DNA of 64,000 nucleotides from assembly GCF_964340395.1 (NCBI RefSeq), contig NC_135549.1, positions 3,658,501-3,722,500 on the forward strand. The letters are read 5' to 3'. Of the stretch, positions 29,801 through 42,520 are shown piece after piece; position 1 is the stretch's first letter; every line of letters begins with the position of its first letter. The stretch is from Glandiceps talaboti. Its lineage: Eukaryota > Hemichordata > Enteropneusta > Spengelidae. A model generated the notes under the pieces. It was not told where the DNA came from, ran no database searches, and saw only the letters and a list, made by a program, of their open reading frames with translations. The position numbers were made by a program, and so were the translations under genes.

Positions 29801-31275
29801 GTATTTAAAATTTTCACATGGCTATTTGCAGACAGACATTTTTTAATGATGACTTTAATGATGAAAATCAGTTTCATTACGATCAAACTCTGATTCCTGA
29901 TTTGAATAAAGATTTCATCTCACCTATTGATATAAATGAGGTTTTTGGGAAATTAAAATGATAATATTCAAAAGATAGAATATTAATCAAGTGAGAATTG
30001 ATGATGAGACTTGTTCATAGAACAATTAGGCATTTTGTTCAGGTCATTCCGACCTTTGCCATTTATGTCGTTTCAGACCGTTCACTCCCAAAATGTTGTC
30101 ACACGTCTAGACAAATGGCAAACTGTATTTGTTTATGTCTGGATATAGGTAAAGGCTGATCATTTTATGTATGTGTCAAGTTCTCCATGCACGTAAATCA
30201 TGTCCTATGTAATCAACCATTAGTGTCTGGAATGTGAATAGTACTTGTGAATATTTATTTCAGAATAAAAACAGAATTTAAAAAAAAAAATGTAATGTAT
30301 TAGTAAATAAGTTATCATACTTTTTGTTCACTTTTGGAAAAATGATTTACATAATTTCAAATTGTCTACAGTAGTTAAATGAACAGAAAAAGGAAGCCAA
30401 AGAAAACCAAACGTTATTTTCCTCCAGAGCTACAATATTATTAATGTAATAAAACTTGAAAAGTCAGTGGAAATCACTTCTCTTGAACTGATGAAATCGA
30501 TTTTTGGTAATAATTGTCGTGCACGTTGTTTTTACATGCATCTTTTAAATATACATGATTGTGGTAAACTGAAAGGACACACTGATTTACTGTCCAGTAC
30601 TCGGGCAATTTGTGTCAAAAATAATTTTTCATTCACTCTATTTTTGACATGCAATATTCTAAATTTGTAGTAAGAAAACATCTTGTATGTAAGATGGGTT
30701 GACTGACAGTGTCCGTCAGCTTTTCTATGCAAAGAATCCACAGAGTTGTCAAATTCTTAGCATGTTGTTGATGACATTTTAACATTGTATTGTATTGTAT
30801 AATTGTCATGAATTGTGATGTTTTTTTGTTTCTCTTCTTATGAAGGCTTCATAAATAAATGAATGAATAAATAGGTATGCATGATATTTCAATCAAAATG
30901 CAAATTTATTTTCCCAGACTAAAATAAGGGGACAGTACATATTTCTGTATCTTACACAAGCATAGCATTTTTATGTTTTCATTGTTTTGACAAATTTAAA
31001 GATCTTACCATACCACCATAAATGAAGCATGCAACTACACGTGAGGTTGGCGTGTTACCACAAATTTGTACATCCAATCAGTAACAAGTGAAGTGTGTAA
31101 CATACATTATGTAACTACTATATGTAACTGTGGGTTTGGCATGTTACCATAGATGTTCTATTTGTTTAATTTGTTTGAAAAAAGTGACTTATAAGTCCGA
31201 AGGGGCTGGGCAGATGTATATCTGTATACGTATATTTATTGTAAATTATTGTAAATCTGCATGTCACTATAATAA
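26844..31275. other. AT-rich non-coding stretch
   Basis: No recognisable gene. It contains AGGGCGC motifs at 27724-27730 (minus) and 28958-28964 and one weak exon-like ORF at 27333-27512. Everything else is AT-rich background. Confidence 0.6.
27333..27512 (+). other. unrecognised exon-like ORF
   Basis: After TTTGTCCCAG (acceptor-like, ends near 27341) about 56 codons stay open to TGA, with purine-first codon usage that looks coding (GVMGKERQPALWGIVEKIF, then SECPFEISSRKESLQEED). It does not join in frame to the 24.19 kb exon. I do not recognise the peptide. Confidence 0.2.

Positions 31276-31343
<68 letters not shown>
31276..31343 (+). repeat. (ACT)n microsatellite
   Basis: About 22 copies of ACT. 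It makes a false poly-Leu ORF. Confidence 0.95.
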
Positions 31344-32835
31344 CATGTAAATGTATGTCTAAACAGTAACAGGTGATTTGATAACATAGGTGTTTTGTAA
31401 CTGAAACTATAATGAAAGTGTTTAAATTAGAACCGAAACTGATTACTGTATGTTAATTTCTAGTGATGGTGTGAGAATAAGTCTTGAACTAGACAATAGC
31501 AAAGACTATTAATATGTAAATGACTATTGATATGAAACAATGGCAATCTAATTTGGTATCATCTGCCAACAGGCAGGACTGAATACACTTTCTAATTAAT
31601 TATGCATGCATGAATTATGCCTGAAGGCTGGAAATCAGACTGACCACCATCTATGCTTTTGTTAATTGTATGAATGAATAGTTTAATCAAATGACCACTA
31701 GGTTGTTGACCGGCCAGGGGAATGACCGATAGTATCGGTCATTGTGTTGTACGATGACCAACCTGCTGGACACACATGTTGATTCCTGGGTTACGTATCA
31801 TCTTTGTAATTAGAATTAAAACTAAAAATACTATGCATGAAACAAATTCTTCACATCACACCACTTCATTCTGTCAGACCATATCACCATGACAATAGAA
31901 CTTGACATTTCTACAAAAAAAAGAAAACTCATGTCATGCCATGGCAACCATAGTTGTTTACCTGATAAATAGCATTTTGCCTTATGAAATTGCCCTTGGG
32001 TGTTAAAACTACACATTGCGGTGACTTTGGATTGGCTTCAGTTTATTCAAACAAACAGAACTAGTATAGCAACTACAACCAGGTCATTACCCGGTTAATT
32101 ACTTTCCATTGAAGGGTTAAAAAGTCACCTTGTATGTAAATTGATAAGTTTGATGATGCCAAGACAGTTAGCTTTAATTGGTCGTATTACAATTGTCTGT
32201 GATTGTAGTAGTTGTACCAAGCCAGGTGAGAATGAATGGACATGGAACCATAGCCCATAGTTTCCAAGGTGGTCCTTTTACACCTAACTATGTCAAGTAG
32301 ATAGGTAATTAAAGGAATAACAATTGATTACGTGTCTCAAACACTCCAAGAATGTCTTTGGACTGGACTCAAGTTTTACTATTGGCACCTACAATGATAT
32401 TAGCACTTGGTTTGTTCAGTTCTACCAACTTAGACAGATAGTCTCATTGTAGTCAGAAACAAGGTAAATTTGGGAGACATCTAGGGATTTGGGAAGAATA
32501 TAATAGTTTTGAAAAATATTTTATGTAAGTTTGATGTGAAATATCTCTTTTTTAATTTTTTACTTCAATGGCAAAAAATCCCAAAATCCTTAAACTATCT
32601 GTACATGGAAAATTTTGCTAGTATTTTTTTGATACTTTCGACTGAGTAACTTGAAGAAGTATTTGTCATATGGATTCAACATCTCGTGATGAGCTTTAAT
32701 AAAAATATTGATTTATAATTATAACTATAATTGTGTTTAATTTTACAACAAATTTTAAGTTATGAGACGGTTTAACAATTTTAAAGTATACAAATTCAAA
32801 AATACTGTCAAGAAACAAGAAGTGATGCTGTAATT
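31344..32835. other. AT-rich non-coding stretch
   Basis: No coding signal or larger repeat beyond the hairpin at 31.7 kb. Confidence 0.7.
31701..31771. repeat. imperfect hairpin
   Basis: Arms of about 31 nt, symmetric, starting AGGTTG and ending CAACCT. The inner 10 bp are perfect (AATGACCGAT/ATCGGTCATT) around a 3-nt loop. Confidence 0.55.
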
Positions 32836-32840
32836 TTTTA

Positions 32841-33043
32841 GAACATACCACATACATAGAACATACCACATACATAGAACATATCACATACATAGAACAT
32901 ATCACATACATAGAACATACCACATACATAGAACATACCACATACATAGAACATATCACATACATAGAACATATCACATACATAGAACATACCACATACA
33001 TAGAACATACCACATACATAGAACATACCACATGCATAGAACA
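32841..33043 (-). repeat. 18-bp minisatellite with higher-order pattern
   Basis: Eleven copies of AGAACATA(C/T)CACATACAT. The CC and TC variants alternate in pairs (AABBAABBAAA), implying a 72-bp higher-order unit. Because 18 is a multiple of 3 the array stays open in more than one minus-strand frame, giving repetitive false ORFs. Confidence 0.95.
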
Positions 33044-33863
33044 TTAATAAGGGGGAAATACACAATAGCAAGTAAAACATTAAACATAACATTCATCACA
33101 AACAGTATTAAAATCAGTTATGAAATGAGCATAAACATAAATAGTTGTCAAATTTGGGTATAATTATTGTTGTCAATCTGTAAGATTACATGTACACCTA
33201 AGTAAGTTCCTTACTATTAAAGAGTTCCTCAGTGTTTGAATTCTTGTAGTAATATTACCTACATTGTTTTCTATTCTCCATAAAAGTAGACAATGCAAGG
33301 ATGTACTAGATAGCCGACAAAGAATACAGCGGTCAACCATTTGGTACTGTCAGCAACAAATTTGGATTTAATGGAAGTCTCACTTTATTTAACTCTTACA
33401 TATTTTGTGTTAAAACACTGCTTCTAGGAACAGAAAAAAAATTTGAAAGTATTGTTGAAAGAGACAAGTCAAATTCTGAACATGATCTGTGTACGTATAG
33501 CCACTGGAATGAAAAATAAGCATGCCACATTGTTAACTGAATGGATGTGTGCATACAATTATGGTAACATCAACCACAAGATATCTTCTTACATACTGTG
33601 CCAAATGATTACTGTTGCTATTCAGTAAGTAAATCTGGGGTTCATTCAAACAATTTATCTGTGGGAGGGTGGGGGTTATTCAAGGACAAGTAGTCAAGAT
33701 GTGTCACAAATCATGATGTGACAAAGAAATGAAATTTAATTCTCTTATTCAAAAACAAGACTAAAACATTATTTGTTTAGCTCTCTGGGATGTAAAGTAT
33801 TTAACTAAACCATTTGCTTGTATCTATGAGAAAAGTGTATTGATTAGTTTTAATGGTTTTATG

Positions 33864-33877
33864 CCAGTAGGGGGCAG
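33864..33877 (+). promoter_or_regulatory. CTCF-like core motif
   Basis: CCAGTAGGGGGCAG matches the bilaterian CTCF core. It lies about 85 bp before the 40-bp satellite array. Confidence 0.35.
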
Positions 33878-33961
33878 TTTTTGGCTCATCAAAATTGTCT
33901 CTACACTCTTAATGCCTACTTAAGTCTGTATGCGTTGAGCATGTACTCAAGGTATACTAAA

Positions 33962-35235
33962 AGCTGACTTGGGGAGGGGCTATTCCATTCACCTTTTCTT
34001 AACCTGACTTGGGGAGGGGCTATTCCATTCACCTTTTCTTAAGCTGACTTGGGAGGGGCTATTCCATTCACCTTTTCTTAACCTGACTTGGGGAGGGGCT
34101 ATTCCATTCACCTTTTCTTAAGCTGACTTGTGGAGGGGCTATTCCATTCACCTTTTCTTAAGCTGACTTGGGGAGGGGCTATTCCATTCACCTTTTCTTA
34201 AGCTGACTTGGGAGGGGCTATTCCATTCACCTTTTCTTAAGCTGACTTGGGGAGGGGCTATTCCATTCACTATTTTTAAAGCTGACTTGGGGAGGGGCTA
34301 TTCCATTCACTATTTTTAAAGCTGACTTGGGAGGGGCTATTCCATTCACTATTTTTAAAGCTGACTTGTGGAGGGGCTATTCCATTCACTATTTTTAAAG
34401 CTGACTTGGGAGGGGCTATTCCATTCACTATTTTTAAAGCTGACTTGTGGAGGGGCTATTCCATTCACCTTTTCTTAAACTGACTTGGGGAGGGGCTATT
34501 CCATTCACCTTTTCTTAAGCTGACTTGGGGAGGGGCTATTCCATTCACCTTTTCTTAAGCTGACTTGTGGAGGGGCTATTCCATTCACCTTTTCTTAAGC
34601 TGACTTGGGAGGGGCTATTCCATTCACCTTTTCTTAAGCTGACTTGGGGAGGGGCTATTCCATTCACCTTTTCTTAAGCTGACTTGGGAGGGGCTATTCC
34701 ATTCACCTTTTCTTAAGCTGACTTGGGGAGGGGCTATTCCATTCACTATTTTTAAAGCTGACTTGGGAGGGGCTATTCCATTCACTATTTTTAAAGCTGA
34801 CTTGTGGAGGGGCTATTCCATTCACTATTTTTAAAGCTGACTTGGGAGGGGCTATTCCATTCACTATTTTTAAAGCTGACTTGTGGAGGGGCTATTCCAT
34901 TCACCTTTTCTTAAACTGACTTGGGGAGGGGCTATTCCATTCACCTTTTCTTAAGCTGACTTGGGGAGGGGCTATTCCATTCACCTTTTCTTAAGCTGAC
35001 TTGGGAGGGGCTATTCCATTCACCTTTTCTTAAGCTGACTTGGGGAGGGGCTATTCCATTCACTATTTTTAAAACTGACTTGGGAGGGGGCTGATTCCAT
35101 TCACTATTTTTAAAGCTGACTTGGGAGGGGGCTGATTCCATTCACTATTTTTAAAGCTGACTTGGGAGGGGCTATTCCATTCACTATTTTTAAAGCTGAC
35201 TTGGGAGGGGGCTGATTCCATTCACCATTTCTATA
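33962..35235 (+). repeat. 40-bp minisatellite, about 32 copies
   Basis: Units begin GCTGACTTGGGGAGGGGCTA and end either CCTTTTCTTAA or CTATTTTTAAA. The two tail classes form blocks (7, 5, 7, 4, 4 and 4 units), and further variants (GTGG, GGG, AACTGAC) recur in the same order. This shows amplification of multi-unit blocks. The last units carry GGGGGCTGATT. Confidence 0.97.
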
Positions 35236-35371
35236 GGGATTTTGTTTAATTACAGGTCTAGGGATGAGGGTATGTAGTTAAATTGAGAGATGTAAAAGAA
35301 AGATTAGCTTCCTCTTTTCTTTGAAATATCAAACATTTCAGAAATCTTGTAGGAAAGCTTGTGCATTTCCT

Positions 35372-36023
35372 TTCAAAAAAGGAATCACAATCTACAGTCA
35401 TTTTATTTTCAAGTCTTGTTTCATATCCCCAATACTCATTTCAAACTATGCTAAATTTTGATATCATGTATTTGTGGAAAAATAATAGACAAACCATTCA
35501 TTTTTATGAAACGTTTTTGTAATTTTGATAATTTGTAATCTGAATTTTTATATTACTCAGTTGACAAGAAGTAGTTTTACGATTCTAGTCCAAAATAAAA
35601 TGACAATAAACCAAAATATTATGGAATTGAAGAACTTTCTGTTTCATTAAGTTTGGTCAGATGATGCTATAATGTATGGGATGACTGTAGAAAGGTATGC
35701 AGGTCAAAAAAAAAGTTTTATAGGTCATTCCTTTACACTGTTCATATTCCAAAGACTAAATATTTGAGTTGATGCTTGCTTACCACAGTTTAAATTTTGT
35801 CTTCATTCCATTCACCCTGCTTATCTAACATCTTAGGTTAACAAAAAAAAGGACAAAACAAAAATGTTCGGAATTTCTTTGGTCCGATTCAAAAGAAACT
35901 TGTAAAGTTGAATGACTTACTAATTGATACCAAAAATAGATATGTTTGTTTTGTTCATCTTGTTCTTTTGAAGATTATTTGTCAATAAAATTTTTACTTT
36001 TGAGATCAGTTTGGCATGATGAC
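35372..36023 (+). repeat. duplicated segment A, copy 1 (652 bp)
   Basis: Highly similar to 38026-38677, with a few small indels and substitutions. Non-coding. Confidence 0.93.
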
Positions 36024-37895
36024 TAAATCTCAGACTAGAAAATATCCTGTTTAGTATCCCGTCTGTGAAGGCCAGCATTGTCCTAGATTTCTGGTGTAAA
36101 CAAGTGTTAGTCTGCAATAACAGGTTCCACGTAGTAATAGTCACAGTAAGGAAACACCCACCCAAAGTTGAATGCGCCTATTTTTCCTCATAAACTTTGT
36201 ATTTATTTCATTTGTTTTAACGACTAATTAGTTGTTTGTCATGCTCTATTTATTTTGTTTTGTTCTTTTCAGTGTCACAAGTTACGTAGTTTGAAATTTG
36301 CAAAATATGACGCCAGGGTGACTGACCTTTGCCCTATGAATGATGATGTCATTATGCAAATCAGCTAAGAACTCACAAAGTTTGGCATTCCCAGAGTTTT
36401 GGAAGTCAAGTACATATACACATTTATCAGTTTAACTCTTTACATCCAAAAAGTAGTCCGTAGACATTGTTATTTTGTGTTTTGATGACCTTCTACAAGT
36501 TGTTTATTAGTGTTCCATCAAATCATGTTGTTTTGTCAGGTTAGACCTGGCAAGTCCCACACATTGTATGCAAATGTGCTGTTTACGTATTTTAAAGGCA
36601 GAAAAAATTCTTCAGAAGTCACTTATACAAAAACAATGGAAGTATAAAGTGTGACGGGTTAAATTTACATACAATGAAAGACCAGTAGTCCTGTGGTCAA
36701 ATATATCCACCTCTTTGGAATGTCAGCTCAAAATCAACAACTTTTCTCCCCGTGGGATGTCTTTTAAATAACAAGTACACAGTTACATGTATACAAGTAG
36801 AGTTGATGTAAAGTTAGTGTTTATGCCTTGGTGGTAGTACATGTGAAGTCAAGTAGGTCAGGGCAATGGATTGGGATATGATATAAACAACACAGTATAG
36901 CATTGAGTATAGGGCACAACTCAAAATCACAATTCATTGGATACATTGTTAACCAAATTTCCTTTTTGATATCTTTTTTTGGAGAAATATGAAATTTTAA
37001 ACAAAAACTTCATGAAAACTGTTTTAACTTTCTAAGATGTCAATTGATAAGTTGTCATGGTGACAAATGAATACAAATTGTTTACACAAACAATAATTTG
37101 TTTACAAATTTTGAATTTTTAGATAGAAACGTCATATTGAATTTTAATAATATAAATCATTGTGTTATAGTTTTGTCAACTTTTACACAACTTTTATTGC
37201 CATCATTTGGTAGTCTTTAAATATCTTTAAGCGTTTAAAAAGTATTTTAAAAATCACCTTTTTTTCTGTGGCTTGAAGATATCACAGAAAGCATTGTTTT
37301 CATAATTACATCCTTCTATGTGCCAATTGTCAAATGACAAACGATTTGTAGAAAGAAAGAGGAACAACTAATTCTGTGATGACATAAAACAACTTACAAG
37401 AATTTGTTTGTACATACATAAAGAATGATCAACTTTCATAAAAATAATTTTTATGTATAATATATAATTTGCAAAGAACTATTTATCATTTTGTATGGAA
37501 TGATTCATTTGACAGTGACTTTTCGCTGACACATTTTTCCTTAAAAGACATCAAAAATGTCTCAGCAACGTAATACATTTGAGTAACTAAAAATTACTAC
37601 TCTAATTAAAAGATATAGGTATAATAATGATATTAAAATACTAGTAATCAGTAAAAGTCAGATAGTTGGCGAATGAATGACTAAAATGAATAATTTACAT
37701 GTAATGATTCCATCCTGGGTTTTTTGAACTTGTTTCTCACATTGTAGTGCTTGCAGAAAATTCCAAAAATGAAGCTTGATTCTTAGTCATTATAAACAGG
37801 TCAGTCCTCTGAATCAGAAGAACGTTTTTCCTGAGAAGAACTTCTTATAGAAGACAACATTCTGATGAGTCAGGAAAAACACAGGCATGAGTCAG
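36024..37895. other. AT-rich non-coding stretch
   Basis: No coding signal or repeat recognised. Confidence 0.7.
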
Positions 37896-38025
37896 TGAAA
37901 AAATGCATGTAGAATTGAATGTATAGTGATAGTGGCTGTATGTACTGAGGTCAATAACCTGATATAGACAATAATTAAAATAGCTGATGAATTTCATTGT
38001 GAAATGTTACATAACACTTAAGATA
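37896..38025 (+). repeat. segment B, copy 1
   Basis: About 130 bp repeated in the same orientation at 38682-38826 (shared ATGTAGAATTGAATGTA, GTCAATAACCTGA, CAGCTGATGAATTTC-type blocks). It directly abuts segment A copy 2. Confidence 0.88.
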
Positions 38026-38677
38026 TTCAAAAAAAGGAATTGCGATCTAGAGTCATTTTATTTTCAAGTCTTGTTTCATTTCCCCAATACTCATTTCAAA
38101 CTATGCTAAATTTTGATGTCATGTATTTGTGGAAAAATAATAGACAAACGATTCATTTTTATGAAACGTTTTTGTAATTTTGATAATTTGTAATCTGAAT
38201 TTTTCTATTATTCAATTGACAAGAAGTAGTTTTACGATTCTAGTCCAAAATAAAATGACAATAAACCAAAATATTATGGAATTGAAGAACTTTCTGTTTC
38301 ATTAAGTTTGGTCAGATGATGCTATAATGTATGGGATGACTGTAGAAAGGTATGCAGGTCCCAAAAAAAGTTGAAGAGTTTTATAGGTCATTCCTTTACA
38401 CTGTTCATATTCCAAAGACTAAATATTTGAGTTGATGCTTGCTTACCACAGTTTAAATTTTGTCTTCATTCCATTCACCCTGCTTATCTAACATCTTAGG
38501 TTAACAAAAAAAGAGACAAAGCAAAAATGTTCGGAATTTCTTTGGTCCTTTTCAAAAGAAACTTGTGAAGTTGAATAACTGATACCAAAAATAGATATGT
38601 TTGTTTTGTTCATCTTGCTCTTTTGATGATTATTTGTCAATAGAATTTTTACTTTTGAGATAAATTTGCATGATGAC
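38026..38677 (+). repeat. duplicated segment A, copy 2 (652 bp)
   Basis: Same orientation as 35372-36023. Flanked on both sides by copies of segment B. Confidence 0.93.
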
Positions 38678-38681
38678 AAAT

Positions 38682-38826
38682 GAAAAATGTATGTAGAATT
38701 GAATGTACAGTTGGATAGTGGCTTCCCTGGAAATGGAACGGCTGTACGGGTCAATAACCTGACAGAGACAATAATTAAAACAGCTGATGAATTTCATTGT
38801 GAAATGTTACATAACACTTAAGGTAT
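38682..38826 (+). repeat. segment B, copy 2
   Basis: Direct repeat of 37896-38025 with about 15-20 bp of extra sequence in the middle (TTCCCTGGAAATGG region). Confidence 0.88.
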
Positions 38827-39468
38827 CCTAAAAAATAGTACTATTATTAAAAAAATGAAAACATATGTTACATTGAATGGATGGCTCATGGTCAGTCCAA
38901 TTTGTATTGTTATGTTAATTCTTTGATCACATGGACTTTCCCTGCTACCTGGCATGACATTAAAGTCATATTTTCAGAACTCTAATCACTCTTAATTAAG
39001 CCTTTCATATCATTTAGTATGTAATTCTTAGATTATTAATATTTATTATCATTTTGTTGCAAAATATTGAGATCAGTTAATAGAATCTACATATTGTTTT
39101 TTGATAAACTATTTTTTTGATATTGATAACAAAATTTGTTGTTCATATAACCTATCGTTGTCACTAAATTTTTCTAAATAACCCATTTTTTGGTTTTTGA
39201 TACATTTATGTTTTCTGTGATAATTTGTTAAAATTATGAACTCTTCTCACTCCTTGGTTATCTTTTAATAGAATTCTTAAAATGATTGCAATATTTTGCT
39301 CAGAAAGTTTTTGTATTATTATTGGCAAGACTGAACATTAGAAATTAGCTAACTAACTATGACATTGAAAAATGTAGTATCTCTACCAGTGCCATCTTTG
39401 ACCCTTTCCAAAAATCAAGTAAAATAAACAAAATATGATATTAGGTATTATACTTTGGTAGGGCTATT

Positions 39469-39815
39469 AGCCCAGAGACTTGGCTATCTGACTTGACAGT
39501 GTAGCCTAGAGACTTGGCTATCTGACTTGACAGTGTAGCCTAGAGACTTGGCTATCTAACTTGACAGTGTAGCCCAGAGACTTGGCTATCTGACTTGACA
39601 GTGTAGCCTAGAGACTTGGCTATCTGACTTGACAGTGTAGCCTAGAGACTTGGCTATCTGACTTGACAGTGTAGCCTAGAGACTTGGCTATCTGACTTGA
39701 CAGTGTAGCCTAGAGACTTGGCTATCTGACTTGACAGTGTAGCCTAGAGACTTGGCTATCTAAATCTTTGAACTGGTTTGACAGTATAGCACAGAGACAT
39801 GGCTATCTAACTTGA
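39469..39815 (+). repeat. 34-bp minisatellite
   Basis: About nine copies of a 34-bp unit containing AGAGACTTGGCTATCTGACT and TGACAGTGTAGCCT. An inverted remnant of the unit (AGTCAGGTAGCCAAATCTCTG-like) sits at about 39853-39874. Confidence 0.95.
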
Positions 39816-41400
39816 CATACTGGATAAATTGTCTGGTGAATGACATTTTCAAGTCAGGTAGCCAAATCTCTGTTGTAGGGTAGTGTCTGTTCATAGCACA
39901 GTGTGCAGTGTGTGTCTATTAATCTTTAGTTATCATTCATATTAAATTTCTAATTTTGTTCAGGAGAGTCTTCTCCTGATTTCCTCACAGTTTTGGTATA
40001 TGTTATTTACTGTTGAAAGTAGTGGGATGTGGCTCATGAAAGAATAAAAATTCACTTGTGACTTCATATTGTTATGGGTATGTACCTGTAAAAAAGTAAT
40101 ATAAACATATACTGATATAGCATTTTGCCTTGTGACAGCATCAAAACACTGGTACATCATCAGCAAAGTAGCTAGTAGATGGGCACAACTGTATTGTCTT
40201 CAGTGAAAAGTGCTAAAACTATAAGATGAAATGATGAATAAAATGATATGAACAAGGTCATGTTAATAGACACTTGGTAACAGGTACCAATGCAAATCTT
40301 TGTTTACATTTGAACTTCTCTATACTAGCAAATGATGACAGAGGAGACAATTTTGCTGGTTTCAAACTTTGAAGTAAGAATAATGCAGTCTCTATTTTTG
40401 ATTGATATGATTTCAGTTACACAGAAAAATCACCATATATATTCCATATTATATCAATTTTAAAACTTACAATAAATTCACTTGTTTCTTTTTGAAAGAA
40501 TTTTCATGACACACATTTCTGATAATTTCTCTGAGAAATGTTTGATATCATTGCACAGAATTTTACTGGTTGATGTTTTGGGTTGGGTTGTTTTCATTTT
40601 GTCAGCGTAGGCTGTAATAGCTGCTGTGATTTATACCGATCACATTCCAGTTTGACGGCCAAACAGGGTTATACAGCTGTTTGTGTTATTTATTGAGCCT
40701 AACACAACAGTTCCTGCTTGATGGAATGTAGCAGGAATTTTAATTTATTACGCAGTAGAGGTAACACAGGTCAAGCCAGCTGTAAACATTACAAAACATA
40801 CCGACTTTGAACACTGGTCAGGCTTTGTGCCAAATATCACAATGAAAATAATTTGTATTCTGCCATAAAACATAGATATAAATTACTAAAAGAATGAAAA
40901 TTGTCAGAATTCTTGAAAATTTGCCAGGTTGATTCTCTAATTGTCAAAGGTCTTTCCCTAGTGTTATGGAAGAACAGGTGCACAATACCATACCATTGAT
41001 ATACCACACTGTACAATATTTTACCCACAACTCTCTCTCTGATTTGTACTCAGTGTCAGACATCATCTCCTTGAAGTCAGACAATTCTCACCAGTGTACA
41101 GGATCATGGCTTTGTAAAAACATTTTTGACATTTCTAAAGCAATACAATATTACCACTGATGAGTTTCTGAATACCTAATTTCATCACTGAGTTCTGGTA
41201 CCAATGTAGAATAATAATTTTGATACAATTTGTCAACAGATTTTCTTGAAAGACATGCAGAATATTTCAATGATATTATAAGGAAAATATATGCACCTGT
41301 TATGACTGCCAAAAACATAGATTTCTCTGAACAAGTATAACAAAATAAATTTATATATAAAAACTCTTCATGCAAACTGACTACTCAAGTTAGTGATACT

Positions 41401-41452
41401 TTAATAATAATAATAATGATAATAATAATAAAGTGCTATTATTATTATTATT
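41401..41452 (+). repeat. (AAT)n/(ATT)n inverted microsatellite
   Basis: AAT repeats followed by ATT repeats around AAGTGCT; it can form a hairpin. Confidence 0.85.
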
Positions 41453-41736
41453 TATACTTGGACATTGAAAAGTGTTTTATTCAAAGTATGTGTTTAACCT
41501 AAATAGTTGTTAGTACCTTTTTATACAACAGTTAGAACTTCATTTTTTATTCCCAGACGTACTTTTGTTGCATATTATTATTATGCTTAAAATGTTGAGA
41601 ACTATGGGTTATTGAAGAAGTTATAAAGTAAGGAACCAAGCATACCAATCAGAGAGAGTTGTGGGTACGGCATTGTACAGTGTACACTGGATGACTTTCA
41701 ATAGTCAAGTTCTTTAAATTACCATCAGACAATTGC

Positions 41737-42090
41737 CAAGAGTGATTGAAATTGTTAGAGTGACTGGCTTGCACGTTGCAAGTTACAAGTTCAAGTCTTG
41801 CCACTGCATTTACTTCAGAATGGCTAATTCCTTGCTCAAGAACCACAACTGTGCCCCAGTCAAACTACATGTAAAGGGGGAGTGGGTAGGACAGAGTTAT
41901 CAATGTGAAGGATGTAATGCTATACAGAGTAGAGGCTCAAACCACTAACTGTGACAGAGGCTGAAATGGACTGTATGCTCCATGCAGTTGGGAAAGTATA
42001 AAGGGACGTTGAGTCCTTTAAAGTGCATGGCTGAGCACAGTGCGTGCCCTTAGGGGAAATTTAAGGACTGCATAAAAAGTTAGATTTATA

Positions 42091-42137
<47 letters not shown>
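41737..42137 (+). mobile_element. tRNA-derived SINE with CA tail
   Basis: The head resembles a degenerate tRNA: GTGATTGAAATTGTTAGAG (box A-like) then CAAGTTCAAGTCTTGCCAC (box B-like) at the expected spacing. A non-coding body of about 250 bp follows (GGGACGTTGAGTCC, CTGAGCACAGTGCGTGCCC), then a (CA)n tail at 42093-42137. The upstream edge is estimated. Confidence 0.6.
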
Positions 42138-42139
<2 letters not shown>

Positions 42140-42349
42140 AAAGTTACATTTGTACCCCTGCAGTCATAGCTTGGTGGCCATTTTGTTTTTTTTAGAAAAG
42201 TGTAATTAGGCTTATTTCATTGTGTCATATTATGAAAAGAATTGAATTGAACCAATAACAAACCATTATATCATGTCACAACATTCATTGTCCTGGAAAT
42301 CAGTCTTTTTTGCTCAAAACTCCATCCTTGCCAGCCTACAACTTCACAC

Positions 42350-42520
42350 CTCAAGATTGCACCCTCCACCATTCACACCTCTAATGCTCTATCCCCCATT
42401 CACACCCCTTGATTGCACCCTCGCCCATTCACACCCCTCAATTGCACCCTCTCCCATTCACACCTCGATTGCTCCATCCCCCATTCGCACCCCAAGAATG
42501 CCCCCCCCCCCCCCCCCCCC
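42350..42520 (+). repeat. degenerate C-rich minisatellite and poly-C run
   Basis: Four to five degenerate units of about 25-30 bp with CCATTCACACC and ATTGCACCCTC, ending in a 20-nt C run (42501-42520). It makes a false Pro-rich ORF. Confidence 0.85.

Larger units (their letters stand above)
38827..41730. other. non-coding stretch with the 34-bp array and an AAT microsatellite
   Basis: Apart from the minisatellite and an AAT/ATT inverted microsatellite (41401-41452) nothing is recognisable. Confidence 0.65.

Noticed and set aside
32696-33092. Two long minus-strand ORFs with CSMYVV and CGMFYV repeats
   Set aside because: Products of the 18-bp minisatellite, whose unit is a multiple of three and lacks stops in two frames.
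34941-35141. Minus-strand ORF with repeated KGEWNSPSQVSL
   Set aside because: It lies wholly in the 40-bp satellite and keeps its frame only through local length variants.
41761-41804. Functional tRNA gene
   Set aside because: Box A and B are degenerate, the acceptor stem does not pair, and a SINE body and tail follow.
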